From: WRMS01 sp038562165
GTDB lineage: Bacteria > Bacillota > Peptococcia > DRI-13 > UBA5745
Reading direction: 5' to 3'
DNA: 64,000 bases
Assembly: GCA_038562165.1 (NCBI GenBank)
Contig: JBCFAO010000022.1
Coordinates: 1 to 64,000, forward strand
Part shown: positions 8,084 to 16,321 of the stretch, piece by piece
Layout: every line of letters starts with the position of its first letter
Numbering within the stretch: the first letter of the stretch is position 1
Translations under genes and position numbers: made by a program
The notes under the pieces: generated by a model
Seen by the model: the letters and a program-made list of their open reading frames with translations, nothing else
Databases searched by the model: none
Told to the model about the DNA's origin: nothing

Positions 8084-9694
8084 GTGAAAATGGGGCGAAA
8101 GAAACCGGGGGACAAAAAGATAAATACCTATGCCCCATTGCTGGCTGCCCTGGCTCGCCATACCGCCGGCAAAAGAGGGGCCTTTCACATGCCTGGCCAC
8201 CACCAAGGCCGGGGTCAGTGGCCTCCCTTCAGCCGTCTGCTGGCAGAGCAGGGCCAGGCTCTGGATCTGACGGAGCTGCCGGGCTTGGATAATTTAGGCG
8301 CTGCCGCAGGCTGCATAGAAGCAAGCCAAAAAGCCATGGCCCGGCTGTCCGGTTCCCAAGAGGTTTTCTATTTGGTAAATGGCTCTACGGCAGGCTTGGA
8401 AGCGGCTATTCTGGCCATGAGCAGCCCTGAGGTTCCAACAGTTATGAGTGCTCATTGCCATATGGCAATTCATCAGGGTTTGATTCTTAGCGGCAGTAGG
8501 CCGGTGATTTTGCCTTGCCTGATTGATGGGGAATGGGGGTTGCCTTTGGGGGTGGATCAGGGGGCGGCCGGGGCTTATTTCAATGAGGGCGCTGTTCAGA
8601 ACGCTGCTCAGAAGGCCGGGCAGGACAAAGGCTTATGGATTAGCTTAAACCCCTCCTATAATGGGGTGATTGCCGACCTGGCCTGGGAAAAGGAAATGCT
8701 AAGCCGGCGTCCGGGCTGGGGTTGGCTGGCAGATGAGGCCCACGGCGCTCATTTGCCCTTTGCCGGCCAGGCGCCGGGACCATCCCCTTTTAGTGCTCTT
8801 TATTGGGGCGCCGATGTAGTGGTGCAAAGCGCCCATAAGATGGGCTGCGGTTTTACCCAAACGGCTCTTCTCCATTGCAACTGCCGGGAACTGGCAGGCA
8901 AGCTGAGGCAAGGGATCAATATTATGCAATCCTCCAGCCCCTCTTATTTGCTCATGGCTTCTTTAGATGCCTGGCAAGCCTATTTGCAGGAGGGGGGACG
9001 CCAAAGACTGCGGGAGGCGGCGGAGCTGGCCCGGGAGCTGGCCTGCCGGATCAGGGCTCTCGGCGGCTACCGGCTATGGCAGGACGAACTGCCGGCTTCT
9101 TATACGGCGGATCCCCGGAAGATTACGGTATCCGCCGCTGAACTGGGCCTGGACGGCTTTGCTTTGGCGGCGATATTACGGCAGAAGTATGGTATAGATA
9201 CGGAGCTGGCTGCCGCTGATTATGTATTGTTCATCGTGAATTTGGGCCTTGATCCGGAACAGGGAGATTATCTGGTAAAGGCTCTGGAGGAAATTCAAGA
9301 GCATTACGGCTGCAAAGGGAGAAAAAGCGAAGGGGCAAAAGGCGGCGAAGCCGGAGACGGGGCAGAGCAAAAAAAGCAAAAGGCGGCCAAAGCAGAAAGC
9401 AAAAAGCTTTTAGCGGACATGTACCGCTCCGGACAAAAACCTTGGCAGCCTGTACTTTCTCCCCGGGAAGTTTTTTTCTCTCCCCGGCAGCAAGTGAAGC
9501 TGGAGGAGGCAAAAGACCGTTTGGCTGCCGTGCCTTTAGTACCTTACCCTCCGGGGATTCCGCTGGTTTTTCCCGGCATGGCTATCAGCGGGGAGGCTAT
9601 CGCCGGTTTGAAAGATTGGCTGCAAGCGGGGCAAACCTGCAATGGCTTGGCCAGGGCGGGGGATCAGATTTTTGTTGAGGTTTTAGCCGAGTAA
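8084..9694 (+). CDS. Orn/Lys/Arg decarboxylase-family PLP enzyme (YaaO/SpeA-like)
   Basis: This is a fold-type I PLP enzyme of the prokaryotic ornithine/lysine/arginine decarboxylase family. Members in Firmicutes decarboxylate basic amino acids in polyamine synthesis. The N-terminal FHMPGHHQGRG, the DEAHGAH motif that contacts PLP, and the lysine motif SAHKMGCGFTQTALLH are all present. A Lys/Glu/Ala-rich stretch of about 30 residues (around 412-440) separates the large domain from the C-terminal domain, making it longer (536 residues) than the typical 480. GTG at 8084 was chosen because GGAGGAGGA lies at 8071-8079; ATG at 8090 is the alternative. The yaaO gene near the darA-holB block in Bacillus is a positional parallel. 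Confidence 0.82.
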   Translation: MKMGRKKPGDKKINTYAPLLAALARHTAGKRGAFHMPGHHQGRGQWPPFSRLLAEQGQALDLTELPGLDNLGAAAGCIEASQKAMARLSGSQEVFYLVNGSTAGLEAAILAMSSPEVPTVMSAHCHMAIHQGLILSGSRPVILPCLIDGEWGLPLGVDQGAAGAYFNEGAVQNAAQKAGQDKGLWISLNPSYNGVIADLAWEKEMLSRRPGWGWLADEAHGAHLPFAGQAPGPSPFSALYWGADVVVQSAHKMGCGFTQTALLHCNCRELAGKLRQGINIMQSSSPSYLLMASLDAWQAYLQEGGRQRLREAAELARELACRIRALGGYRLWQDELPASYTADPRKITVSAAELGLDGFALAAILRQKYGIDTELAAADYVLFIVNLGLDPEQGDYLVKALEEIQEHYGCKGRKSEGAKGGEAGDGAEQKKQKAAKAESKKLLADMYRSGQKPWQPVLSPREVFFSPRQQVKLEEAKDRLAAVPLVPYPPGIPLVFPGMAISGEAIAGLKDWLQAGQTCNGLARAGDQIFVEVLAE

Positions 9695-9724
9695 ACAAAG
9701 CGGCAAAATAAAATAACAGCAAAA

Positions 9725-9756
9725 GGCAGCCCCCCTTCCAGACGGGGCTGCTTTTT
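9725..9756 (+). terminator. rho-independent terminator
   Basis: GCAGCCCC (9726-9733) pairs perfectly with GGGGCTGC (9744-9751) and is followed by TTTTT. It lies 30 bases after the decarboxylase-like gene. Confidence 0.85.
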
Positions 9757-9816
9757 GCCTATTGATAATGTATTGGGAGAGCAAAGAGAAGCAAATCAAT
9801 CGGTTCTAATCTGCAG

Positions 9817-10371
9817 TCAGCTCCAGCGCTGCGTCAACTCGTTGGGGATGTTCAGGTGATCCAATACCCGGGCTACCGTATGATTGACCACCTGGTCCAG
9901 ACTGGCGGGCCGGTTGTATAAAGCCGGTACCGGCGGCATCATGACTACGCCAAGCCTGGTTAGGGTAAGCATGTTTTCCAGGTGGATGCTGGTCAAAGGC
10001 GTTTCTCTGGGCAGAAGGATCAATTTTCTTTGCTCTTTCAGGGTAACGCTGGCGGCCCGGATAATCAGGTTCAACTCCAGGCCCTGGGCGATACCTGCTA
10101 AAGTTTTCATACTGCAAGGGGCAATAACCATACCTTGATGCTGAAAGGAGCCGCTGGAGAGGGAGGCCCCCAGATCGTTGAGACTGTGATGATAAGAGGC
10201 TAAAGCGATAACCTCCTCCACCGTATAATCTGTTTCCATTTCGATGGTTTTTTTGGCCCAATCGGAGAGAATCAGATGAGATTCTTTTCCGGCTTCCCTG
10301 AGGGCTTCCAAAAGCCGAATGCCATAAATGGCTCCTGATGCGCCTGAAATGGCTACAACGATTTTTTTCAT
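9817..10371 (-). CDS. ubiX: flavin prenyltransferase
   Basis: UbiX joins a dimethylallyl group to FMN to make the prenylated flavin cofactor used by UbiD-type decarboxylases. At 184 residues it is standard size. The FMN-binding ISGASGAIYGIRLLEAL opens the protein. APCSMKTLAGIA near residue 88 and the LPRETPLTSIHLENM segment near 120, a phosphate and prenyl-donor site in the family, are intact. Its start overlaps the stop of the TRAP permease gene by 4 bases, so it is cotranslated with a transporter and lies in the same set as ubiD. It is probably dedicated to maturing that UbiD. Confidence 0.93.
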   Translation of the reverse strand: MKKIVVAISGASGAIYGIRLLEALREAGKESHLILSDWAKKTIEMETDYTVEEVIALASYHHSLNDLGASLSSGSFQHQGMVIAPCSMKTLAGIAQGLELNLIIRAASVTLKEQRKLILLPRETPLTSIHLENMLTLTRLGVVMMPPVPALYNRPASLDQVVNHTVARVLDHLNIPNELTQRWS

Positions 10372-12395
10372 GATGCGTCTCCCGTATTTGTTAAGTCGTC
10401 AACTGAAGAGGCGGGCATAACTATGGAGTTTTCCCATTCCTCGAAAGCTGCCAAGCCCGCTGTTTCTTCTGGCGGTTCCTGGGAATGGTGATGAGGCAGG
10501 GCAACCGCTTTATCTTTAGTACGGTAGAGATAGAAGGTGATTGCTATAAAAATAACCAGGCCTATGATATTAAGCAGGTAATAAGGTAAAAACATCAACA
10601 GGCAGGCAACAAGCATCACGCCTATTTCCCAGTAAGAGAGAATGCGGAAAAACCAAGAGTTTATGCCGCCGGTGAGGGCAACTACACCAAACAACGTAAA
10701 GATAACGGAGAAAACAGTATCGATATAATTAGTAGATTGTAAAATGATCTGAGGCTGATAAATAAAGACAAAGGGGATGACAAAAGCTACAATTCCTATT
10801 CGTACCGCTGTGAATCCTACCTTAATGGGATCGGCATCAGCTATGCCTGCCGCAGTATAAGCAGCCAGAGATACCGGAGGCGTCATGGTGGCCATGGCGG
10901 AAAAGTATACGATAAACAAATGAGCGGCCATGGGAGAGACGCCAACATTAATAAGGCCCGGTGCTGCTAAGGAGGCCGCCAGCAAATAGGTGGGGCTGAT
11001 GGACATACCCATACCTAAAATAATGGTAACCAGCATAGTAAGCAGCAATGCGGGGAAAAGCATACCCCGGCCTAAAGCCATAATCAGGGAAGTGAATTTT
11101 GCTCCCAGCCCCGTCAGGTTGATAACACCGATGACCAGACCGGCGGTGGCGCAGGCCAGGGCAACGGGCATCAGGGAATAGGTAGAGCCTACTAGGGACT
11201 TAACTAAGCCTTTTACCGTGATGGGGTATTTGGGATTGCGGCTGATCAGCGCGATGACGATCATCCAGACAATGGCTTCCAAAGCCACCCGGGAGGGGCT
11301 TAATCCCATAAAGAGGCGGGCTACCAGCCAGATCAGGGGAAATAAGTACTGAATGCCTTTAATCAATATTTTTAATACAGGTGGTTTGTTTTCTTTGCTA
11401 TCACCTTTTAAATTTTGCCGTACGGCTTCAAAATCTACAGCAAAGAAAACAGCGCCGTAATAAAGCAAAGCAGGAATGACAGCGGCGATCAGCACCTGGG
11501 TATAAGTGACGCCGATGATTTCCGCCATAAGGAAAGCTACGGCTCCCATAACGGGAGGCATGATAGTGCCGCCGCAGGAAGCTGCAGTTTCTACAGCGCC
11601 GGCAAAATAAGCGGGATAACCGGAGCGCTTCATCATCGGTATGGTCATGGCGCCGGTGGTGGCCACATTGGAAATAGGGCTGCCGGAGATAGAACCAAAC
11701 AAAGCGCTGGCTACTACTGCAGTTTTAGCATGACCACCCCTGGTGGAACCGGCTATGGATCTGGAAAGATCAAAAAAGAAGTCGCCGCCGCCGGTGGAGT
11801 TAAGAAATTCTCCGAATACGACAAACATCAGCACATAGGAAGTAGCAATGCCAACGGACTCGCCAAAGATACCGCTGGTTGTCATAAACATCTGCTCAAT
11901 TACTTTGGCAAAAGTAAATCCCCTGTGACCGAACATACCAGGCACATACTTGCCAAAAAACGGATAAAACAGCAAAATAACGCTGATGAGAGTAAGGGGA
12001 TAGCCTATGGCTCTTCTGGTTGCTTCCAGTACCAAAAGAATAGCCAAAATACCAAAAATGAAGTCCGTAGTAGTAACGGGATCAAAAAAAGGAGTGCGAA
12101 ATACATAGCGGCTAGTATTAAGAATAATATATAAGCCGATCAGGATGCTTAATACCGCTAATATATAATCGATAGTCCGGATATTTTTTGTTTTGGCATT
12201 AGGAACAGTGTAACGCAGCAGGGTCATAGCTAAAAGGGCAGCAATGAAAACTCCTCTATACATAATGGCATGGGGATGAGAAAAAACAGAAGCATAAATT
12301 CCATATAGAGCTAAAGCTGCAGCACTGTAATAAATGAGATTACCTATAAAGGATCCTTTCAAATCCCGTTTTGAACCTTTATCCAGGAAAGCCAC
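10368..12395 (-). CDS. TRAP transporter permease, fused small and large subunits (TAXI type)
   Basis: This 675-residue membrane protein fuses the four-helix DctQ-like domain to the twelve-helix DctM-like channel, the arrangement found with TAXI-family binding proteins. The large domain contains conserved segments such as SALFGSISGSPISNVATTGAMTIPMMKRSGY near residue 225 and ATMTPPVSLAAYTAAGIA near 510. It drives uptake of an organic acid with an ion gradient. The C-terminal 50 residues are polar and cytoplasmic. The start is GTG at 12395 after GGAGAGGTGG. It sits between the TAXI binding-protein gene and ubiX, with a terminator between it and the former. Confidence 0.92.
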   Translation of the reverse strand: MAFLDKGSKRDLKGSFIGNLIYYSAAALALYGIYASVFSHPHAIMYRGVFIAALLAMTLLRYTVPNAKTKNIRTIDYILAVLSILIGLYIILNTSRYVFRTPFFDPVTTTDFIFGILAILLVLEATRRAIGYPLTLISVILLFYPFFGKYVPGMFGHRGFTFAKVIEQMFMTTSGIFGESVGIATSYVLMFVVFGEFLNSTGGGDFFFDLSRSIAGSTRGGHAKTAVVASALFGSISGSPISNVATTGAMTIPMMKRSGYPAYFAGAVETAASCGGTIMPPVMGAVAFLMAEIIGVTYTQVLIAAVIPALLYYGAVFFAVDFEAVRQNLKGDSKENKPPVLKILIKGIQYLFPLIWLVARLFMGLSPSRVALEAIVWMIVIALISRNPKYPITVKGLVKSLVGSTYSLMPVALACATAGLVIGVINLTGLGAKFTSLIMALGRGMLFPALLLTMLVTIILGMGMSISPTYLLAASLAAPGLINVGVSPMAAHLFIVYFSAMATMTPPVSLAAYTAAGIADADPIKVGFTAVRIGIVAFVIPFVFIYQPQIILQSTNYIDTVFSVIFTLFGVVALTGGINSWFFRILSYWEIGVMLVACLLMFLPYYLLNIIGLVIFIAITFYLYRTKDKAVALPHHHSQEPPEETAGLAAFEEWENSIVMPASSVDDLTNTGDAS

Positions 12396-12426
12396 GGAAT
12401 AACCACCTCTCCTACATTATCTTTTT

Positions 12427-12459
12427 AAAAAAGCGGGGAGTTAGCTTCCCCGCTTTTTT
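12427..12459 (-). terminator. terminator between binding protein and permease genes
   Basis: A perfect 13-bp stem (12427-12439 with 12447-12459) followed by six T residues on the minus strand lies between the TAXI binding-protein stop and the permease start. In transporter operons such intergenic hairpins commonly let the binding protein be made in excess over the permease. Here it would act as partial termination or as a 3'-end stabiliser. Confidence 0.8.
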
Positions 12460-12467
12460 AGTACACG

Positions 12468-13526
12468 TTACAGGACGCCTGCTTCTTTATAAGCTTTAGC
12501 AGCGCCAGGATGGAGTTCTATACCGGTATCCACCATATCTGACGGTTGCAAATCCTTTAGGTTGTTGTGGATGGAACGAAGATAATCGATGTTCTCCAGA
12601 AATGCCTTAGTGATTTGGTAAACTTCCTGTTCCGAACGGTCGTCACTGGTTATTAAAACTACCTGAGAACTGAAAGAAGTAAGATCCCCGGTCATAAAAG
12701 CATAGGCATCTTGCGGTATGGAAGCAGCGGAATAGCCGTAATTATCTACCATCTGCCGGACCTTATCCTGGTCGATAGGCAGCAACTGCACTTCTTTATT
12801 ACTGGATACCTGCTGCAAAGGACCATTGGGAGCCAGGGTCAGCAAAGTAAAGCCATTGATGATATCATCGCCATACATGGTAGCGGCCTCACCCATATCT
12901 TTAAATAGGATCTGGCCACCCCAGGACTCAATATCCCCATAAGTCATACCATAAGCTTCCAGAATACGTTTTGTTGCTAACTCACCGGTGGAACCAGGAT
13001 CGCCCACAGCCAGCTTGATGGGGACCTTGTTTTCTTTAATGTCGCCAATACTGGTTAAGCCCAGCTTCGGGCTGACCGCAAATTGCAGAGGGCTGCCGTA
13101 GAACGAGGCTACGCCTCGAATGTTAGTATAGGCTTGAGTAAAAGGATCTTCGCCTTTTACGCCGGCTACGGCAATGACGCTATGGGTCAGGCCTAATTCC
13201 GCTTCTTTATCGCTGACAACGGGTACGTCGGAAACGCCGCCGCCGGGTACAACAGTCACGGAAGAGCCTTTATTGCTGCGAATAATGGCTTCCGCCATTC
13301 CGGCGCCTATCATATCCCAGACTCCGCCGCCCCCGGGTGTAGCACCAGCCAGGTAGATTTTAAATGTTTCCTGTGCTGGTGCGGATGCAGGGGCGCCGTC
13401 ACCGGAAGAGGAGGGTGGTGTGGTAGATGTAGTAGGTGTAGTAGTGCCGCTTTGACCGCAGGCGCTTATGAGTAGGGTAAGCATCAAAAATAAACAGAAG
13501 ATTTTTCCTATTTTTTTGGCTAACAT
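12468..13526 (-). CDS. TAXI-family TRAP substrate-binding lipoprotein
   Basis: This is the extracytoplasmic binding protein of the TRAP system. The 352-residue protein starts with a lipoprotein signal peptide ending in the lipobox LISAC, then a Thr/Ser/Pro-rich linker. The two-lobed NMT1/TAXI domain follows (LAGATPGGGGVWDMIGAGMAEAI near residue 55). The ATG at 13526 was preferred over an upstream start because AGGGGGA lies about 5 bases before it and a clean signal peptide results. The ligand is unknown; many TAXI proteins bind dicarboxylates or glutamate-like acids, but the neighbours here point to the UbiD substrate. Confidence 0.9.
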   Translation of the reverse strand: MLAKKIGKIFCLFLMLTLLISACGQSGTTTPTTSTTPPSSSGDGAPASAPAQETFKIYLAGATPGGGGVWDMIGAGMAEAIIRSNKGSSVTVVPGGGVSDVPVVSDKEAELGLTHSVIAVAGVKGEDPFTQAYTNIRGVASFYGSPLQFAVSPKLGLTSIGDIKENKVPIKLAVGDPGSTGELATKRILEAYGMTYGDIESWGGQILFKDMGEAATMYGDDIINGFTLLTLAPNGPLQQVSSNKEVQLLPIDQDKVRQMVDNYGYSAASIPQDAYAFMTGDLTSFSSQVVLITSDDRSEQEVYQITKAFLENIDYLRSIHNNLKDLQPSDMVDTGIELHPGAAKAYKEAGVL

Positions 13527-13574
13527 AAACTTCCCCCTATCTTTATTCAATTCGATCTGACGAACATTGGGGAA

Positions 13575-13730
13575 TTAATCCGAATCTACGATTTCGTCAG
13601 CCTCTTCATCCAGGAAACGGGCCTGGCAGAAGGGGCACATCATTTTTCGATCCTTGTGGCGATAATCGTCAACGGCTGCATAAAACTTTTTTTTGCATTT
13701 AGGGCAGGCGACCCAGAAGATTCTTGACAT
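13575..13730 (-). CDS. 51-residue zinc-ribbon protein coupled to ubiD
   Basis: This short gene encodes a protein starting MSRIFWVACPKC and containing two CxxC knuckles: CPKC at residues 9-12 and CPFC at 32-35. An acidic tail (DEEADEIVDSD) follows. The ATG lies 2 bases after the ubiD stop codon, and GGAAAGGA inside the end of ubiD serves as ribosome binding site, so translation is probably coupled. Several non-oxidative hydroxyarylic acid decarboxylases (BsdBCD, VdcBCD type) have a small third subunit of about 75 residues with a zinc-ribbon-like sequence. This protein could be a reduced analogue, but no direct similarity can be claimed without a search. Confidence 0.75.
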   Translation of the reverse strand: MSRIFWVACPKCKKKFYAAVDDYRHKDRKMMCPFCQARFLDEEADEIVDSD

Positions 13731-13732
13731 AA

Positions 13733-15139
13733 CTAACACCAATCCTTTCCTAGATAATCCTTTAATTGAATACGGTCCATGACTTCTTTAGGCACGCTGA
13801 TTTTTTCTTCGTAGGGGCGGGTCATAGGCTTGGTGGCGTCAATAATCATTTTTGTACCAATTCCTTCAATGGTACAGGAAGGATCCAGCAAACCTCCCCG
13901 GCAATGGGGAATGATGGTTACGTCTTTATCGGCTTGAACCCGGGTGGCGATGGCCCACAAGACTTCCTTTTCATTGAAGGGATCGATATCCTCATCCACT
14001 ACTACAATATGCTTTACGATATCGTGATGGGGAAGGGCTGCCAGCCCCGCCATTTTTGCTTCGCCGTTGAACCTTTGCTTTATTGAAATATAGGCATGGA
14101 AGCGGCAGCAGCCGGAAATCGGCAGATGAACGGCTTGAATACCAGGCATGAGGCGCTTCAATTCTTCGTAAAAGCAAGCTTCTTTGGCAATGCCTCCCAC
14201 GATGGAGGTATCGGGATGACCACAGAGAACATTCAAATAAATAGGATTCTTACGGTGGGTAATAGCCTTGATTTTCACCACGGGAGACCAACGCTGAGGG
14301 CCGTAATAACCGGTAAATTCGCCGAAGGGGCCTTCCGGTTCCCTTAAATTTGGCAGAATTTCACCTTCGATGATGATCTCGGCATCTGCCGGCACCATCA
14401 GCTTATCACCGTAGGTTTCCGAAGGTACCAGCCGCAGAGGTTCCTGGAGGAGGCCGCCGATGATTTCATACTCATCGCTTTGCATAGGTAATATGGATTC
14501 GGACCCTAAGTAGAAACAGGGATGGTGGCCTAAAACGTGGGCGATGGGCAAGGGTTCGCCTTTTTCCTGTGCTCTCATAAAATAATTCCAAAGATGACGG
14601 GGACTCATCCAGATCCGGGATTCGTCTTTGCCGGCGATGATCATCCGGTGATGGGAGGCATTATAAACACCGGTATCCGGGTCCGCTGCCACTACCACAT
14701 CCGGCAGGTAGGGAAGGCCGTCCATTTCGTGATGGGTCAGCACCGGCAGCTTATACATATCTACGTCGTTGCCGGTGAGTATCACTTCTTTGCAAGGAGC
14801 CTGAGATTTGTCTACAACAACAGGCTTGATGGGCTGATGGGCCAAACGGGAGTATTCCAGACTGGTTTCCATTTGCCATTTATCTTTGGGCAGCTCCAGG
14901 GCAAGAGCACAGTGGGCCCGGTTGGCAAATACGTTGCTGGTCAGACGAAAGCCGCTGGGTTCACCATAATTGTTTTTGATGTTCTCAAACATTAGCATAG
15001 GGTAGCGGTTTTGGTCCTCCAGCTTTTGCTGAATGGCAACCACTTCGAACTTAGGATCCACCTCTTTCGTAATGGTGACCAGGTCCTCCGGCATTTCCTT
15101 TTGCATCTTATCTAAAAAGTAGCGTAAATCTTTTGGCAC
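13733..15139 (-). CDS. ubiD: UbiD-family prenyl-FMN-dependent decarboxylase
   Basis: UbiD-family enzymes reversibly decarboxylate aromatic or alpha,beta-unsaturated acids with prenylated FMN. The 468-residue protein has the family signature PEGPFGEFTGYYGP near residue 260, which contains the two catalytic glutamates, and SPRHLW near 170, which contains the matching arginine. VVDEDIDPFNEKEVLWAIATR, part of the oligomerisation region, is near 390. The GTG at 15139 is preceded by AAGGAGGAGATATCC and gives the family's normal N-terminus; a longer in-frame extension upstream has no ribosome binding site. Candidate substrates include hydroxybenzoates and phenylacrylates. The linked TAXI transporter and UbiX suggest catabolic or energy-yielding use rather than quinone synthesis. 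Confidence 0.92.
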   Translation of the reverse strand: MPKDLRYFLDKMQKEMPEDLVTITKEVDPKFEVVAIQQKLEDQNRYPMLMFENIKNNYGEPSGFRLTSNVFANRAHCALALELPKDKWQMETSLEYSRLAHQPIKPVVVDKSQAPCKEVILTGNDVDMYKLPVLTHHEMDGLPYLPDVVVAADPDTGVYNASHHRMIIAGKDESRIWMSPRHLWNYFMRAQEKGEPLPIAHVLGHHPCFYLGSESILPMQSDEYEIIGGLLQEPLRLVPSETYGDKLMVPADAEIIIEGEILPNLREPEGPFGEFTGYYGPQRWSPVVKIKAITHRKNPIYLNVLCGHPDTSIVGGIAKEACFYEELKRLMPGIQAVHLPISGCCRFHAYISIKQRFNGEAKMAGLAALPHHDIVKHIVVVDEDIDPFNEKEVLWAIATRVQADKDVTIIPHCRGGLLDPSCTIEGIGTKMIIDATKPMTRPYEEKISVPKEVMDRIQLKDYLGKDWC

Positions 15140-15264
15140 AGGATATCTCCTCCTTACCTTTTTTAAAAGACAAATAACCACCGATGGGCCCTCATCGTTT
15201 TCCTTTTTTATGCTATGCAGTCTGCGCTGTGACCAGTATAGCAAATATAAAAAAGAATAGAAGA

Positions 15265-15328
15265 TTACAATGTACGGACTTTTCAGTGGCTAGAGAGTTT
15301 TTTTTTACAATGTAAGGCACTTTTCAGT
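15265..15328. promoter_or_regulatory. pair of direct repeats 40 bp apart, candidate Lrp sites
   Basis: TTACAATGTACGG-ACTTTTCAGT (15265-15287) and TTACAATGTAAGGCACTTTTCAGT (15305-15328) are near-identical direct repeats. Their starts are 40 bases apart, close to four helical turns. They fill the gap between the lrp stop codon and the untranslated leader of ubiD, so a regulator bound to both would lie on one face of the DNA. A role as operator for the adjacent Lrp-type protein is inference. Confidence 0.55.
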
Positions 15329-15789
15329 TAATTGCCAATTTTTACGCCGCCCCGCTTGACTTTAAAGCCTCGCAACAGTACATAACTGTTAACGTTGTTG
15401 ATACCAGGCAAATTATAGATGGCGTCTTTCATGAAATCCTGCAGGTGGTTGTTGTCATATAAGCTGGCATGGACGTGCAATGTACTAGGACCCGTCATTT
15501 GATTGACGCTTTGGACAAACTTATTGGCCGCTAAGGCTTTTGCCACTTCGTGGAGCTTGCTGGGATGGACGCCGATTTCGAAGAAGGCCGATAGATGATA
15601 ACCGGCTTTGGCAGGATTGATGATGATGCTGAAACGTTCGATAACTCCCGATTCTACTAAGTCGTTGACTCTTTCCCTGACGGTAACCCTGGTTAGATTC
15701 AGGCGCCGCCCCAATTCAGCATAGGACATCCTGGCATCCTCACAAAGGAGATCCAATATTTTTTGGTCGGTTTCATCAATTTTTTTCAT
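15328..15789 (-). CDS. Lrp/AsnC-family transcription regulator
   Basis: This 153-residue regulator has the family layout: an N-terminal winged HTH (residues 1-60, with SYAELGRRLNLTRVTVRERVNDLVESGVI) and a C-terminal RAM ligand-binding domain (about 70-145). Lrp-type proteins form octamers or dimers and respond to amino acids or other small effectors. It is transcribed in the same direction as ubiD, about 190 bases upstream of it, so it may control the ubiD-TAXI-ubiX set. A start at ATG 15789 follows GGAGGTGC. The effector is unknown; the substrate of the decarboxylase is a natural guess. Confidence 0.9.
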   Translation of the reverse strand: MKKIDETDQKILDLLCEDARMSYAELGRRLNLTRVTVRERVNDLVESGVIERFSIIINPAKAGYHLSAFFEIGVHPSKLHEVAKALAANKFVQSVNQMTGPSTLHVHASLYDNNHLQDFMKDAIYNLPGINNVNSYVLLRGFKVKRGGVKIGN

Positions 15790-15986
15790 GGCGCACCTCC
15801 ACTTTTCATCTCCCGTATCGTTCTTCCCGCATTTCTTTGCGTCTCTTAGTGTACCAAAAAAGCTTGTGGTAAGAAATAGGCAATTGTGGTATCATATAAA
15901 TTGATATAAATAAAATGATAAAGCTTTTATGCTATGTACAATATATAAATAATTACTAAAGTATTAAGAAAGAGGAGGCGTAAAAA

Positions 15987-16313
15987 ATGAAGCTAGTCAT
16001 GTGTGTCGTCGATGATATGGATATTCATGCTTTGCTGGACGCTTTGTCGGAAGGAGGCTTCCAAGCCACGAAGCTGGCCAGCAGCGGCGGTTTTTTGCGC
16101 CGGGGCAATACTACTTTGCTGATTGGCGTAGAAGACGACAAAAAAGAAGAAGTAATCCAGGTGGTCCGGCGGGTCTGCAAGCCCCGGAAGCAAATGGTAC
16201 CCATGACCCCCATGCTGGCGGCGGAGGAAAGCATTATTCCCGTGGATGTGATGGTCAGAATGGGCGGAGCCACCGTATTCGTTTTGGATGTGGTGGAAAA
16301 CTACAAGATTTAG
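15987..16313 (+). CDS. darA: cyclic di-AMP receptor protein (PII-like)
   Basis: This 108-residue protein matches the YaaQ/DarA/PstA family, PII-like trimers that bind cyclic di-AMP. The N-terminal MKLVMCVVDDMD strand and the T-loop region around GGFLRRGNTTLLIGVEDD are typical. AGGAGGCG precedes the ATG. It is followed 8 bases later by holB, as in Bacillus and many Clostridia. Its downstream target in this organism cannot be read from the sequence. Confidence 0.93.
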   Translation: MKLVMCVVDDMDIHALLDALSEGGFQATKLASSGGFLRRGNTTLLIGVEDDKKEEVIQVVRRVCKPRKQMVPMTPMLAAEESIIPVDVMVRMGGATVFVLDVVENYKI

Positions 16314-16321
16314 GAGAAGCA

